A stretch of 64,000 nucleotides of DNA from CBDHDN01 sp965261585 (GCA_965261585.1 CBDHDN010000053.1:44440-108439); one strand, 5' to 3'; shown: positions 1-9,172, numbered from the stretch's first letter. Numbers and translations are program-made. Notes: a model not told the origin generated them from the sequence alone.

Positions 1-413
1 CTTGTGGGAGGAGAGGTTGTCCATGATGACGATGTCGCCCGCGGACAGGGTCGGGACCAGGGCTTGCTGGACCCAGGCAAGGAAGCTTGCGCCGTTGATC
101 GGGCCATCGAAAACGCAGGGCGCGGTGATCCGGTCGTGACGCAGGGCGGCAATGAACGTGGTTGTCTTCCAGTGGCCATGGGGAATGGCCGCCACCACCC
201 GTTCGCCGCGCGGTGCCCGGCCATAACGCCGGGCCATGTTCGTCCGCGCCCAGGTCTCGTCGAGAAAGACCAGCCGTTCGGCAATCAGCCCAGGTTGCTC
301 GTTGCGCCAAGTGGCTCGCGCCGCCGCGACGTCAGGGCGCTCCTGCTCGGCGGCGTGGGCTGTCTTTTTGAGTCGGACCCGATTTCCTTGGACACAGAAT
401 TGGCTTAATCGAA

Positions 414-845
414 GTGTCCAAGGAGGACCGGAACATGACCGATAATTTTGAGAAAAAAGTTGCTGTTGATGGGCCTGTGGTAAATGCGGGCGAGCTTGGC
501 TCGTCCACGTTTTCCCCAGGCCAGGCTTTGCCGGCAGGCCCGCTGGGACTTGGCCAGCGATGGACGGTGGCGCGCAAGCGTGAGGTCGTTCTGCGGCTTT
601 TGCGTGACGAGCCGGTGCAACTTCTGTCGCGCCAGTTGGGCGTAGAGATCTTCCGGCTCGAGCAGTGGCGTGAGAAAGCGATCGGCGGGATCGACGCCTC
701 GCTCAAGCAACGCAAGGGCGATCCGGTGCAGGCGGAACTGGATAGCGCCATGAAGCGGATCGGAGAGTTGACCATGCAGGTGGAACTGCTGGAGGCCAAG
801 ACGGAGACCTTCGGCCCTTTGGGGCGGCGGAGGTCGCGGCGATGA
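414..845 (+). CDS. IS3-type transposase OrfA (helix-turn-helix)
   Basis: This 143-residue protein carries a helix-turn-helix in its middle (around RWTVARKREVVLRLLRDEP), followed by LSRQLGVEIFRLEQWREKA, and a C-terminal helical segment (QAELDSAMKRIGELTMQVELLEAK) that looks like a leucine-zipper-type coiled coil, as in OrfA proteins of IS3-like elements. Its TGA overlaps the ATG of the next ORF, so translation is probably coupled. An equivalent gene at 46164-47992 is disrupted by IS256. Confidence 0.8.
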   Translation: MSKEDRNMTDNFEKKVAVDGPVVNAGELGSSTFSPGQALPAGPLGLGQRWTVARKREVVLRLLRDEPVQLLSRQLGVEIFRLEQWREKAIGGIDASLKQRKGDPVQAELDSAMKRIGELTMQVELLEAKTETFGPLGRRRSRR

Positions 846-1747
846 GTGCCGCCACCTCGCCCGGCACGGGTCTGGCCTACGGCCTGCGGCGGGTCTGCGC
901 CGCCTGGGGCATGGCCCGCTCCTCGTTCTACGCCATGACCTCCGGCCAGCACGCCGAGCAGCCGCCGGCAAAGCGTCGGGGACCGAAGCCCGCGATCTCG
1001 GACCAGGCGCTGCTGGTGGCGATCGAAGCCGACCTGGAGGCATCGCCCTGGGAGGGCGAGGGCTACCGCAAGGTCTGGGCTCGGCTTCGGGTCTGTCGCG
1101 ACATCCGGGTTGCCCGCAAGCGGGTGCTCCGCCTGATGCGCGAGAACAATCTGCTCTCGCCCCATCGCTGCCGCCGCCGTGGCGGCAATCCCCATGACGG
1201 TGAGATCATCACTCATGCCCCGAACCTCATGTGGGGCACCGATGGCGTTCGGGTGTTCACGGTGGACGACGGCTGGGGCTGGATCTTCACCGCCGTCGAG
1301 CATTGGAACGCCGAGTGTGTCGGCTGGCATGTCTGCAAGCGCGGCGACCGCTTCGCCGCCCTGCAGCCGATCTCCATGGGGCTTGCCGGGCTGTATGGCT
1401 CGACCGCGGCCGGCGCGGCTCGGGGGCTGGCCTTGCGGATGGATCACGGCTCCCAGTATCTGTCGGACCACTTCACCAACCAGATCAAGTTCTGGGGTAT
1501 CCAGCCGTCCTACGCCTTCGTCGCCGAGCCCCAGACCAACGGCGTCGCCGAGCGGTTCAATCGCACGCTGAAGGAACAGATCATCCATGGTCGCATCTAC
1601 CGCAACATCGCGGAGCTGCGGGACGCCGTCCGCGACTTCGTCGAACTCTACAATGCCCAGTGGATCGTCGAAAAGAACGGCTACCTGAGCCCCGCTCAAG
1701 CTCGTCAGGCGTGGCACGCCGCGATCTCAATCAGGCCCGCCGCGTGA
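842..1747 (+). CDS. IS3-type transposase OrfB (integrase core)
   Basis: This 301-residue DDE integrase-core protein starts at the ATG overlapping the OrfA stop. An N-terminal HTH_21-like part is followed by the rve fold: the first aspartate lies in MWGTDGVRVF, the second in LRMDHGSQY, and the glutamate in GVAERFNRTLKEQ. The C-terminal LYNAQWIVEKNGYLSPAQARQAW is typical of the family. This copy looks intact, whereas the copy at 45263-46167 has a one-base deletion. Confidence 0.85.
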   Translation: MSAATSPGTGLAYGLRRVCAAWGMARSSFYAMTSGQHAEQPPAKRRGPKPAISDQALLVAIEADLEASPWEGEGYRKVWARLRVCRDIRVARKRVLRLMRENNLLSPHRCRRRGGNPHDGEIITHAPNLMWGTDGVRVFTVDDGWGWIFTAVEHWNAECVGWHVCKRGDRFAALQPISMGLAGLYGSTAAGAARGLALRMDHGSQYLSDHFTNQIKFWGIQPSYAFVAEPQTNGVAERFNRTLKEQIIHGRIYRNIAELRDAVRDFVELYNAQWIVEKNGYLSPAQARQAWHAAISIRPAA

Positions 1748-2255
1748 GACAAACTTGTGTCCAAGGAACCGGGTGCGCTACAGTGGGCTGTCTTTTTTTG
1801 CGACTCAGCCCCTGAGCCAGAAGAAAGTCGCCAAGCGTCGAGCGCTTCGCATCGATCCCCTCGGCGGCCAGCAAGACGCAAAGCTCGTCAATGGTGATGT
1901 CGCAATTCTCCATCACCAGAGCCCGAATGCGATCGCCATGGGGAGCCAGTTTCGATTTCTTCCAGCCACCGTATTTGTCGGCTTTGATCGTGCCCCGCTG
2001 CTTCCAACGCTGCATCAGCTTCACAACAAAGCTGATGCTCACATCAAATTGCTTCGCCGCCGCATTGCGAGAGGTCCCCGATTCAACAACTCGAACAACT
2101 CGTTCACGAAGATCTTCCGAATAAGGTCGTGTCATCCATGGCTGGCCTCCTTTAACCCAGCTCATAGCTTGAATCACTTTTTGCGACCCTTGGGAATCCC
2201 CTTTTTGATTCTGTCTATGCCGGACCCGCTCTAGTGGGCCGGCGGGCTTTGCTTG

Positions 2256-2456
2256 TCAGGCCGCCCTCGGCTCCACTCGGTGCTCATCCAACCACCGATT
2301 CAAAGTGGAGCCCTCGTACAGAATTCGGTTCCCGAAGCGGACGTAGGCCGGCCCGCGTCCCTCATGCCGCCACACTGCAAGCGTTCCCTCGGTCGCGATC
2401 AAACGCATCGCGGGGTCTGCGGCGCGGTAATAGTTGTCGTCCTGGAAGCGTTCCAT
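2256..2456 (-). CDS. AlpA/excisionase-like small DNA-binding protein
   Basis: This 66-residue protein has the look of an AlpA/MerR-type winged helix: it contains AVWRHEGRGPAYVRFGNRILYEGSTLNRWLDEH, which resembles the recognition-helix and strand pattern of excisionases (RxG..I.Y....L..WL). It lies downstream of an integrase on the same strand, where recombination directionality factors of integrative elements sit. The family call is by motif only. Confidence 0.6.
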   Translation of the reverse strand: MERFQDDNYYRAADPAMRLIATEGTLAVWRHEGRGPAYVRFGNRILYEGSTLNRWLDEHRVEPRAA

Positions 2457-2524
2457 GTCGCCCTCCGATTAATTCTCAGGGCGACAAGATGAAGGCGCCT
2501 TAATGCGCCGTCGAACCCAAAAAC

Positions 2525-3040
2525 CTAGGTCGATTTTTCAAACGGGCGAGTGTCACGGACCAGATCGACAGCCGAGCGCACGGTGCCCTCAAACATGGCC
2601 AACGCCACCGCGATTTCTCCGATGGCATCCTCCTTCGATAGTCCCAGTTCTTCGTGGAGGACGCGGACTGCGTGCATCATCTTCGCGTTGCGCTCCGCTT
2701 TCTTCGCCCTCCTGGGACGGGGCCATGTTCCGAGCGCGACTGCATATGCCCAATGTTGAAGTGCCTCGGGGATTGGCTCGCGACGTTTCCATAGAACGGC
2801 CAAGAGATGTTTCATCCCGTCCCATGCCCATTGCTTGGTGAACGACCAATTTGAATACGACAATAGGAGCATTTGCCGGGCTGTATGGGCGGGCAGCCTT
2901 GAATCCAACGCATCCTCTGGAATCGCCTCCCACCAGAAGGGCAGGTCGGCGAGTTGGGGAAATTTGTCGCCTTCATCCTCGACGAAGGCGCGTATCCGGA
3001 CATGGTCTACTTCAGCCACGGCGGCGACCCATCGGCACAA
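2525..3040 (-). CDS. hypothetical protein of the integrative element
   Basis: This 171-residue protein was not recognised. It is rich in Trp and Arg (WKRREPIPEALQHWAYAVAL) with a helical C-terminus, and no signal peptide or membrane segment is seen. Its start overlaps the 3' end of the integrase by about 29 bases on the same strand, so it is probably cotranscribed with it as cargo or regulation of the element. Confidence 0.5.
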   Translation of the reverse strand: MCRWVAAVAEVDHVRIRAFVEDEGDKFPQLADLPFWWEAIPEDALDSRLPAHTARQMLLLSYSNWSFTKQWAWDGMKHLLAVLWKRREPIPEALQHWAYAVALGTWPRPRRAKKAERNAKMMHAVRVLHEELGLSKEDAIGEIAVALAMFEGTVRSAVDLVRDTRPFEKST

Positions 3041-4208
3041 CTTCGCCGCCGACCTTGCTGGACATCATTGCGGACATCGCAGCACCGACCTGTTCGCGGG
3101 CATCGCGGACGGGGTTGCCGATGGTGCGGATATACCGATCGGCCATCGCTGTCGTCCGGTGGCCAAGAAGGTCGCGCAAGACGTGCGTCCCGATGCCCGC
3201 CGCTGCGGCGCTGGTCATAACGGTGCGCCGCAGGTCATGCAGCCGCGCGTCGGCGATCCCCGCCGCCTTCGCCGCCTCGGCAAAGACCGTGCGGACATAA
3301 CGGTAGGTCACCGGCGCGTCTCGCACGGCCGTGAAACACCAATCGTTGACCCGGGGCATGGTCGCCAGGATTTCCAATGCGGCCGTCGGCACGTCATGGA
3401 GGCGCCGTCCGCTCTTTGTCTCGGGCATGGTCAAGCGGTTAGTCTCGAAGTCGATATGCGCCCACCGGATCGCCAGCACTTCGCCAATCCGAAGGCCCGT
3501 AACCGCTGCAAAGCGGATCGCAGCGACCGGGGCGGGGTATTGATCCTCTTGACCGCCCAGCGCCGCCGCCAGCGCCGCCAGTTCGGACGGCGCCAACACG
3601 CGGTCGCGGGCTTCCTCGCGAGAGCGCTCGATACCGCGTGCCGGATTATCGTTTTGCGCTCGCCATTGCCATCGTTCGGCAAGCGTGAACAGGCGGCTCG
3701 TGAGCGCCAGGACGCGATTGCGGGTAGGGGCGGGAAGGCGGGTAACCATGTGCTCGACGTCGCCACGCTTTACGTCCGCAACGCGCTGCTTGCCGAGCGC
3801 GGGCAATAGGTACGCCCGCGCCTGCTTCCGGTACTCCTGCAGTGTCCGCTCAGCCATGCGCCCGTGGGAAATTCGGGTAGGCCCCTCGACCGTCAGGAAT
3901 TTGTCAATCAGATCGGCCACGGTTGGAGCGGCCTTCGCCTTGCGGCGGCGCTCCAGCGGATCGCCTTCACCCGCGCGGATCGTCGCCAATTCGGCGCCCG
4001 CCCGTTCGCGGGCGGCCCTGAGCGAGATTTCGGGGCACCGAGCCAGTGTCGCGCGGCGTTCGCGGCCGGCGACGCGATAGTTGAGGATGAAGGATTTCAC
4101 ACCGGCCGCCGTGACGCGAACGCCGAGTCCTTTGACCTCGTGATCCCAAATTATTGTGGTTTTCTTCCCCGGTTTCGCATCCCGGATAACCCGCTCAGTC
4201 AATGCCAT
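3012..4208 (-). CDS. tyrosine recombinase (integrase of an integrative element)
   Basis: This 398-residue site-specific recombinase has an N-terminal Arm-DNA-binding (DUF4102) domain at about 1-85, a core-binding domain at about 95-190 and a catalytic domain at about 205-375. The visible catalytic residues are Arg in TGLRIGEVLAIRWAHID, the HDLRR box, the HxxH-type His in LLGHRTTAMADRYI and the nucleophile Tyr in the same stretch. It is transcribed away from the tRNA-Lys remnant at 4382-4426, the usual arrangement of an integrase beside its attachment site. Full length for the family. Confidence 0.92.
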   Translation of the reverse strand: MALTERVIRDAKPGKKTTIIWDHEVKGLGVRVTAAGVKSFILNYRVAGRERRATLARCPEISLRAARERAGAELATIRAGEGDPLERRRKAKAAPTVADLIDKFLTVEGPTRISHGRMAERTLQEYRKQARAYLLPALGKQRVADVKRGDVEHMVTRLPAPTRNRVLALTSRLFTLAERWQWRAQNDNPARGIERSREEARDRVLAPSELAALAAALGGQEDQYPAPVAAIRFAAVTGLRIGEVLAIRWAHIDFETNRLTMPETKSGRRLHDVPTAALEILATMPRVNDWCFTAVRDAPVTYRYVRTVFAEAAKAAGIADARLHDLRRTVMTSAAAAGIGTHVLRDLLGHRTTAMADRYIRTIGNPVRDAREQVGAAMSAMMSSKVGGEVVPMGRRRG

Positions 4209-4381
4209 GTCAGCACCCGTGTCAGCACCCGTGTCAGCACTATGTCAGCACGGAGACAGCATATGCCCTAACTTGGATTAATGCAAACGCATCTCGATAA
4301 GCAGGTAACGCTTTGATATAGTGATGATAAATTAAGATAGGTTAAACCAGATTGACGAACGCGAACCCTGCCAACTACAAA

Positions 4382-4426
4382 CTCTTAATCAGCGGGTCCA
4401 AGGTTCGAGTCCTTGTGCGCTCACCA
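4382..4426 (+). other. attachment-site remnant: 3' half of tRNA-Lys(CUU)
   Basis: The 45 bases run from the anticodon loop (CTCTTAA, anticodon CTT) through a good T arm (GGTTCGAGTCC) to the acceptor 3' strand and encoded CCA. Upstream there is no matching 5' acceptor strand or D arm, so this is not a complete tRNA gene. Its position about 175 bp from the integrase start makes it a probable att site left by integration into tRNA-Lys. Confidence 0.8.
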
Positions 4427-4450
4427 ATCTCCCAGCAACCAAGTCCGGCG

Positions 4451-4745
4451 TTAGAGCATCACCAGCTTGCGGTGCTCGTAGCGGCAGGCCTCGTTGGCGC
4501 AGCGGGTAGACGCGTTCCTGCCCGCCAAGCCGCTCGAGATGCACGTGCGGGCGGATGTCGCGCAGCAGTACTCGGCTGCCGCACTCCGGGCACGGCTCAT
4601 CGTCGACCTTTTTCGCTACGACGGCGATGCCGAGCTTGGCCTCGAGCGCGGTAAAGCGCCGCTCCAGGGCCTCGAGGCGCTTGATCAGCCCCGACCAGAG
4701 CGGCGAGCCCGAGAGCGCCTCGATAATGGATGTGTTGTCACTCAT
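4451..4745 (-). pseudogene. small zinc-ribbon protein, frameshifted
   Basis: Reading from ATG at 4745 gives MSDNTSIIEALSGSPLW, a short coiled region (LIKRLEALERRFTALEAKL) and a first zinc knuckle, CPECGSR. The second knuckle, CANEAC, followed by RYEHRKLVML and a stop at 4451, is in another frame. One extra C near 4508 separates them. Either a recent frameshift or a base-calling error. Function unknown. Confidence 0.55.
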
Positions 4746-4787
4746 AGCGGCTATTGCCCATCGTCGGCCATGCTGGGCGCCGGCCAC

Positions 4788-5097
4788 GCCGGGCGCCGGC
4801 CATCGATATTCTCAGGATCCAGGCGCCAAGCCATTTTCCTTGATACCACGGTGCTGAAAGATTGCAAAACGCCGCGCACAGGCCGTGGGTGAGCGTTGCG
4901 GAAGCCGCCGCAACGGCGACCAGCAGCAGGAAGCTGAGCGGAGCACCAGCGGGAATCGGCCGCGTGGGTGCGGCCTGGGCCTGATTGACAGGGGCGAATC
5001 GGCCGCTATTGTCCGTGGAATCATCATAACAAATTTTCGACGATTAGCGGCGCGCGTGCACACGGCGAAGCCCGTACTGAATCCAGGGAGGCAATTC
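4788..5097. other. intergenic region upstream of the YnjB-type operon
   Basis: No gene was recognised. A GC-rich dyad (GGCGCCGGCC repeated twice) at about 4780-4802 could form a hairpin. The last bases hold a good ribosome-binding site (GGGAGG) 6 bases before the ATG at 5098. Promoters of the operon must lie here, but no clear boxes stand out. Confidence 0.4.
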
Positions 5098-6327
5098 ATG
5101 GAGCCCGCTTGCAAGACACTTGTCGGCGCGGTGGCGGCGACCGCCCTGTTGGTTAGCGGTGCCGCGGCGCAAGACCGCGACGAGGTGCTGGCGCAGTCGT
5201 GGGACGACATCGTCGCCGCGGCGGATGGCGGCACCGTCAATTGGTTCATGTGGGGCGGGTCCGACACGATCAACAGCTATGTCACCGAATGGGTCGGCGG
5301 CCAGGTCAAGGAGCGCTTCAACGTCACGCTGAACCGGGTCGGCATCAACGATACGGTCGAAGCCGTCAACACGGTGCTGGGCGAAACCGAAGCCGGCGTC
5401 AGGGATAAGGGTTCCGTCGACATGATCTGGATCAACGGAGAGAACTTCCGAACGATGAAGCAGGCCGATCTGCTGTTCTGCGGCTACACCGGCAAGCTGC
5501 CGAACGACAGCCTCATCAACTGGGGCGACGCGGCGGTCGCGTCCGACTTCGGCACGGAAGTCGACGGCTGCGAGGTCCCGTGGGGCCGGGCCCAGGTCGC
5601 GCTCGGCTACAACACAACGAACGTCGCCGCGCCGCCGCGGACGATTCCGGCCCTCATCGACTGGGTCAAGGCAAACCCCGGCCGCTTCACCTACCCGGCG
5701 CCGCCCGACTTCACCGGCAGCGTCTTCGTCCGCCACGTCTTCTATCACGCGGCCGGCGGCGTCGACCGCCTGCTCGGCGACTTCGATCAGGCCGTGTACG
5801 ACGAGGTGGCGCCGAAGGCCTGGGCGCTGCTCAACGAGATGGAGCCGTCCTTGTGGCGCGAAGGCCGGACATATCCGTCGGGCTCGCCGGCACTGACACA
5901 GTTGTTCGCCAACCAGGAGGTGGATTTCACGATCACCTATGAACCGAGCTCGATCGGCCTCAACGTGATCAACGGTACGTTCCCCGAGAACACCTCCAGC
6001 TATGCGCTGGACGACGGCACGATCGGCAATGTTCACTATGTCGCCATTCCGTTCAATTCGCCGAACAAGGCAGCGGCCATGGTGCTCGCCAACTTTCTGA
6101 TCGATCCCGCGGCACAGTTCGAGAAGGCGAAGCCCGATGTCTGGGGCGTGACGACGGCGCTCGATTTATCCAGGGTGCCGGCACAGTGGGCCGACCGATT
6201 TGCGGCCCTGCCGCGGCACGCGGCGGTCGTCAGCGAGGCCGAGCTTGCCAAGCGGTCGCTGCCGGAACTGAGCGGCGGCTGGCTGACCGCGATCGAGAAG
6301 GGCTGGCTCGAGAACGTCGGCCGCTAG
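5098..6327 (+). CDS. YnjB-type ABC transporter substrate-binding protein
   Basis: This 409-residue periplasmic protein has a signal peptide at 1-24 (cleavage near SGAAAQ). Family hallmarks of YnjB-like proteins are visible: WFMWGGSDTINSYV, LNRVGINDTVEAVN, DMIWINGENFRTMK. ATG 5098 was chosen because it follows GGGAGG and gives the signal peptide directly. It is the first gene of a four-gene importer operon. YnjB-type ligands are unproven (thiamine-like or polyamine-like compounds have been suggested for relatives), so the substrate is open. Confidence 0.85.
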   Translation: MEPACKTLVGAVAATALLVSGAAAQDRDEVLAQSWDDIVAAADGGTVNWFMWGGSDTINSYVTEWVGGQVKERFNVTLNRVGINDTVEAVNTVLGETEAGVRDKGSVDMIWINGENFRTMKQADLLFCGYTGKLPNDSLINWGDAAVASDFGTEVDGCEVPWGRAQVALGYNTTNVAAPPRTIPALIDWVKANPGRFTYPAPPDFTGSVFVRHVFYHAAGGVDRLLGDFDQAVYDEVAPKAWALLNEMEPSLWREGRTYPSGSPALTQLFANQEVDFTITYEPSSIGLNVINGTFPENTSSYALDDGTIGNVHYVAIPFNSPNKAAAMVLANFLIDPAAQFEKAKPDVWGVTTALDLSRVPAQWADRFAALPRHAAVVSEAELAKRSLPELSGGWLTAIEKGWLENVGR

Positions 6328-6384
6328 TGCACACCCGGCCGCGTTTGTCCTCAAGGCGCGCCGCCGGGCCTGCGCGAGGCTGGC

Positions 6385-7245
6385 ATGTCTGACCGTCTGC
6401 GCATTGTTCTGCTGCTAAGCCCGGCGCTCGCCGTGATCGTCGTGCTGTTCCTCGGCGGGCTGGGGTTCGGCCTCGCGCGCAGCTTCAACTACATGCCGAT
6501 CATCGGCCTGACGGGCCCCAATATCAGCGCTTACTTGAACGTGCTCTCCAGCGCCGACTTTCTGCTGTCCTTTGCCCTCACGTTCCATATCGCCTTCACG
6601 TCCACGGTCATCTCGGGCGTGCTGGCGATCGGCGCCGCGCTGGTGCTGCGCCAGACGTTCGCCGGCAAGCGGCTGGTCACGTTCCTGTTTCAGCTGAACT
6701 TGACCATTCCCCACATCGTCGGCGCCGTGGGCATCCTCTATCTGTTTTCCCAGAGCGGGTTCTTTGCCCGCATCGCCTACGCCGCCGGGGCGATCGAGCG
6801 AACCAACGATTTCCCGGCGCTCGTGTTCGACACCTATGCGGTCGGCATCATCCTGCAATATGTGTGGAAGGAGATCCCGTTCATCGGCGTCATCGTCCTG
6901 GCGGTGATGCAGTCGGTCGGCGACGACTATGAGGCGCTGGCGCAGTCGCTGGGCGCCAACGCCTTGCAGCGCTTCCGCTATGTGCTGCTGCCGTTGATCA
7001 TGCCGGGCGTGCTGTCGGCCTCGGTGATCGTCTTCGCCTTCACGTTCGGGGCGTTCGAAATCCCGTTTCTCCTCGGCCAGAACCATCCGGCGGCGCTGCC
7101 GGTGCTCGCCTATCGGAGCTACACCGGTGTCGATTTGGCGTCGCGGCCCGAGGCGATGGCGATGGCGATGGTGATCGCGGTCATGAGCGGGCTGATGATC
7201 TACGCCTACCTGCATCTCTCTCGCCGCTACCTGCGGCCGGCGTAA
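6385..7245 (+). CDS. ABC transporter permease, YnjC-type, first subunit
   Basis: This 286-residue inner-membrane protein has about six hydrophobic segments. The cytoplasmic EAA loop that contacts the ATPase is EALAQSLGANALQRFRYVLLPL. In the E. coli relative the two permease halves are one fused protein; here they are two genes, this one and the next, 6 bases apart. Confidence 0.88.
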   Translation: MSDRLRIVLLLSPALAVIVVLFLGGLGFGLARSFNYMPIIGLTGPNISAYLNVLSSADFLLSFALTFHIAFTSTVISGVLAIGAALVLRQTFAGKRLVTFLFQLNLTIPHIVGAVGILYLFSQSGFFARIAYAAGAIERTNDFPALVFDTYAVGIILQYVWKEIPFIGVIVLAVMQSVGDDYEALAQSLGANALQRFRYVLLPLIMPGVLSASVIVFAFTFGAFEIPFLLGQNHPAALPVLAYRSYTGVDLASRPEAMAMAMVIAVMSGLMIYAYLHLSRRYLRPA

Positions 7246-7251
7246 GCAGCC

Positions 7252-8124
7252 ATGAGCGCGACGGCACAGCATGTCGAACCCCGCCGCCGGCCCCGCAGGG
7301 GCGCGCGTGAGGGCATCGACCGGCGGGTCTTCATCCGCTGGGTGACGATCACGGTGCTGCTGACCTGGCTGGTCCTGCCGATGGTGCCGCTGCTGATCTG
7401 GTCGTTCAGCTTCCGCTGGTTCTTCCCCGACATCTTGCCGGCCGAATTCAGCCTGCGGGCCTGGAGTTACGTTCTGTCGCCGACGTCGGGGGTGCTGCGT
7501 TCACTGTGGGACACGATCCTGATTTCGGCCGGCGCTACCGCCCTTTCCATCGTCGTCGGCGTGCCGGCCGGCCGGGCGCTCGGTCAGTACAAGTTCCGCG
7601 GCAAGACCCTGGTCGAGCTGCTGATCCTGGCGCCGACGATCGTGCCCGGTATCGCCGTCGTCCTGGGCATCCACGTGTTCTTCATCCGCTATGGCCTGGC
7701 CAACACGGCGTTCGGCGTGATGCTGGTGCACCTGATCCCGACGCTGCCCTACATGGTCCTGGTGATGTCGGGTGTGTTCGCCAACTACGATCCGTCCTAC
7801 GAGGATCAGGCGCGCACCCTCGGCGCCGGGCCGATCCGGACGTGGTGGTATATCACACTGCCGGCGATCTTCCCCGGCATCGTCGTCGGCGGCCTGTTCG
7901 CCTTCCTGGTGTCGTGGAGCCAGTACATCCTGACGCTGCTGATCGGCGGCGGCCGCGTCGTCACGCTGCCGCTGCTGCTGTTCAATTTCGCGACGGCCGG
8001 GCGCAACGACATCACCGGCGCCATCAGCATGATCTACGTCATTCCCGGGACCATCGTGCTGTTGCTGTCGGCGCGTTATCTGACCGGCAAAAGCAGCGCC
8101 GTCGGCGGGTTTGGGCAGGTATGA
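7252..8124 (+). CDS. ABC transporter permease, YnjC-type, second subunit
   Basis: This 290-residue permease has an arginine-rich cytoplasmic N-terminus (RRRPRRGAREGIDRR), six predicted membrane segments and the EAA loop EDQARTLGAGPIRTWWYITLPA. Its stop overlaps the ATG of the ATPase gene at 8121, consistent with translational coupling. Confidence 0.88.
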   Translation: MSATAQHVEPRRRPRRGAREGIDRRVFIRWVTITVLLTWLVLPMVPLLIWSFSFRWFFPDILPAEFSLRAWSYVLSPTSGVLRSLWDTILISAGATALSIVVGVPAGRALGQYKFRGKTLVELLILAPTIVPGIAVVLGIHVFFIRYGLANTAFGVMLVHLIPTLPYMVLVMSGVFANYDPSYEDQARTLGAGPIRTWWYITLPAIFPGIVVGGLFAFLVSWSQYILTLLIGGGRVVTLPLLLFNFATAGRNDITGAISMIYVIPGTIVLLLSARYLTGKSSAVGGFGQV

Positions 8125-9172
8125 CGAGCGTCGGCATCCACGGCTTGACCAAGCGTTACGCCGGCCAGCAGGAGGCGGCGGTCAGGGACATCAATCTGGA
8201 CATCGAGTCCGGTAGCCTGGCCGCGTTGCTGGGTCCGTCGGGCTGCGGCAAGACGACGACGATGAAAATGATTGCCGGCCTGCTGGCGCCGACCGCCGGC
8301 GACATAACGTTCGACGATCAGTCCATCGTGGGCATTGCGCCGGAGCATCGCGGCGCCGTCATGGTGTTTCAGAACTACCTGCTGTTCCCTTACATGTCCG
8401 TTGGGCAGAACGTCGGCTTCGGCCTCAAGATGCGCCGGATGGACCAGGCGACGATCGACCGGCGGGTGGCCGAGATCCTCGATCTCGTGCATCTGCCGGG
8501 CATCGAAGGCCGGCGGCCGAAGCAGCTGTCGGGCGGGCAGCAGCAGCGGGTCGCCCTGGCGCGGGCGCTGATCGTGCAGCCCAAGGTGCTGCTGCTGGAC
8601 GAGCCGCTCAGCAATCTCGACGCACATCTGCGTTTCGAGATGCGCGACCTCATTCGCTCGATCCAGCAGAAGCTCGGCATCACGACGGTCTTCGTGACCC
8701 ACGACCAGGAGGAGGCGGTGGTGCTGGCCGACAAGGTGGCGCTGATCCTCGATGGCACGTTGCATCAGTACGACGCGCCGATGGCGTTCTATGAACGGCC
8801 GCGCTCGCAGCGGATCGCGATGTTCTTCGGCGGCGTGAACTTCTTTCCCGGCCGACGGAACGGCCAGGGCTTCGAATGCTCCCTCGGACGATTCCAGACG
8901 CCGCCGTCGGCGCTCGTGGGCGATCGCGGCACGCTCAGCATCCGGCCCGAGGACATTCGGATCGGGGTGAACGGTGCGACCAACACGATCGTCGGCCACG
9001 TCAGCTCGTTCGTCTATGTCGGCACCCACTCGCGGCTCAAGGTCGCCATCGCCGCCACGAGGTTCACGTCGTGGCCGAGGCGGATGCGGTCAAGCGCTTC
9101 AGCCAGGGCGACGAGATCACGCTGCATTTTCCCAAGGAGAAGATATGGGTGCTGCCGCCGGAAACACCTTGA
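8121..9172 (+). pseudogene. ABC transporter ATP-binding protein, frameshifted near C-terminus
   Basis: The nucleotide-binding domain is complete: Walker A GPSGCGKTT, Q-loop VFQNYLLFPY, signature LSGGQQQRVALARAL, Walker B VLLLDEPLSNLD, H-loop VTHDQEEA. A C-terminal TOBE-like domain begins with SIRPEDIRIG. Near 9055 the frame is lost by one base: the natural ending (VVAEADAVKRFSQGDEITLHF, stop at 9172) is in another frame, and the zero frame runs to 9188 with an arginine-rich tail. ATPase function could survive, because only the last third of the regulatory domain changes. Confidence 0.75.

Larger units (their letters stand above)
369..1782 (+). mobile_element. IS3-type two-ORF insertion sequence, 1414 bp, copy 1
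   Basis: The ends form imperfect inverted repeats of about 27 bp sharing the core TTCCTTGGACACA (left end begins TGAGTCGG, right end rc begins TGTAGCGC). Two overlapping ORFs lie inside. It is flanked by a 14-bp direct repeat, 355-368 and 1783-1796, which also matches the uninterrupted IS630 sequence and so is a target duplication. That is long for the IS3 family (usually 3-5 bp). A second copy lies at 45228-48037. Confidence 0.9.
1..2135 (-). pseudogene. IS630 transposase, interrupted and truncated by window edge
   Basis: The N-terminal helix-turn-helix half (start ATG at 2135, MTRPYSEDLRERVV) is read from 2135 to about 1797. The DDE catalytic half continues at 354-1. The IS3-type insertion at 369-1782 separates them, so no full product can be made. 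It is identical in design to the intact copy at 13529-14469. Confidence 0.85.
1..2233 (-). mobile_element. IS630-family element, cut by window start and split by IS3-type insertion
   Basis: Bases 1-354 and 1797-2233 are the reverse complement of the complete IS630 at 13431-14485, nearly base for base. About 250 bp of the transposase 3' end lies left of the window. The right terminus at 2233 carries the same end as the complete copy, next to TA, the family's usual target. Bases 369-1782 are a different element inserted inside it. Confidence 0.9.

Noticed and set aside
332..1717. 461-codon open frame on the minus strand
   Set aside because: It is antisense to the IS3-type transposase genes, has the low-complexity look of GC-rich shadows, and the + strand frames carry clear integrase motifs.
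4323..4426. Complete tRNA gene
   Set aside because: The T arm and acceptor 3' strand are good but no D arm or 5' acceptor strand pairs upstream; it is a 3' half only.
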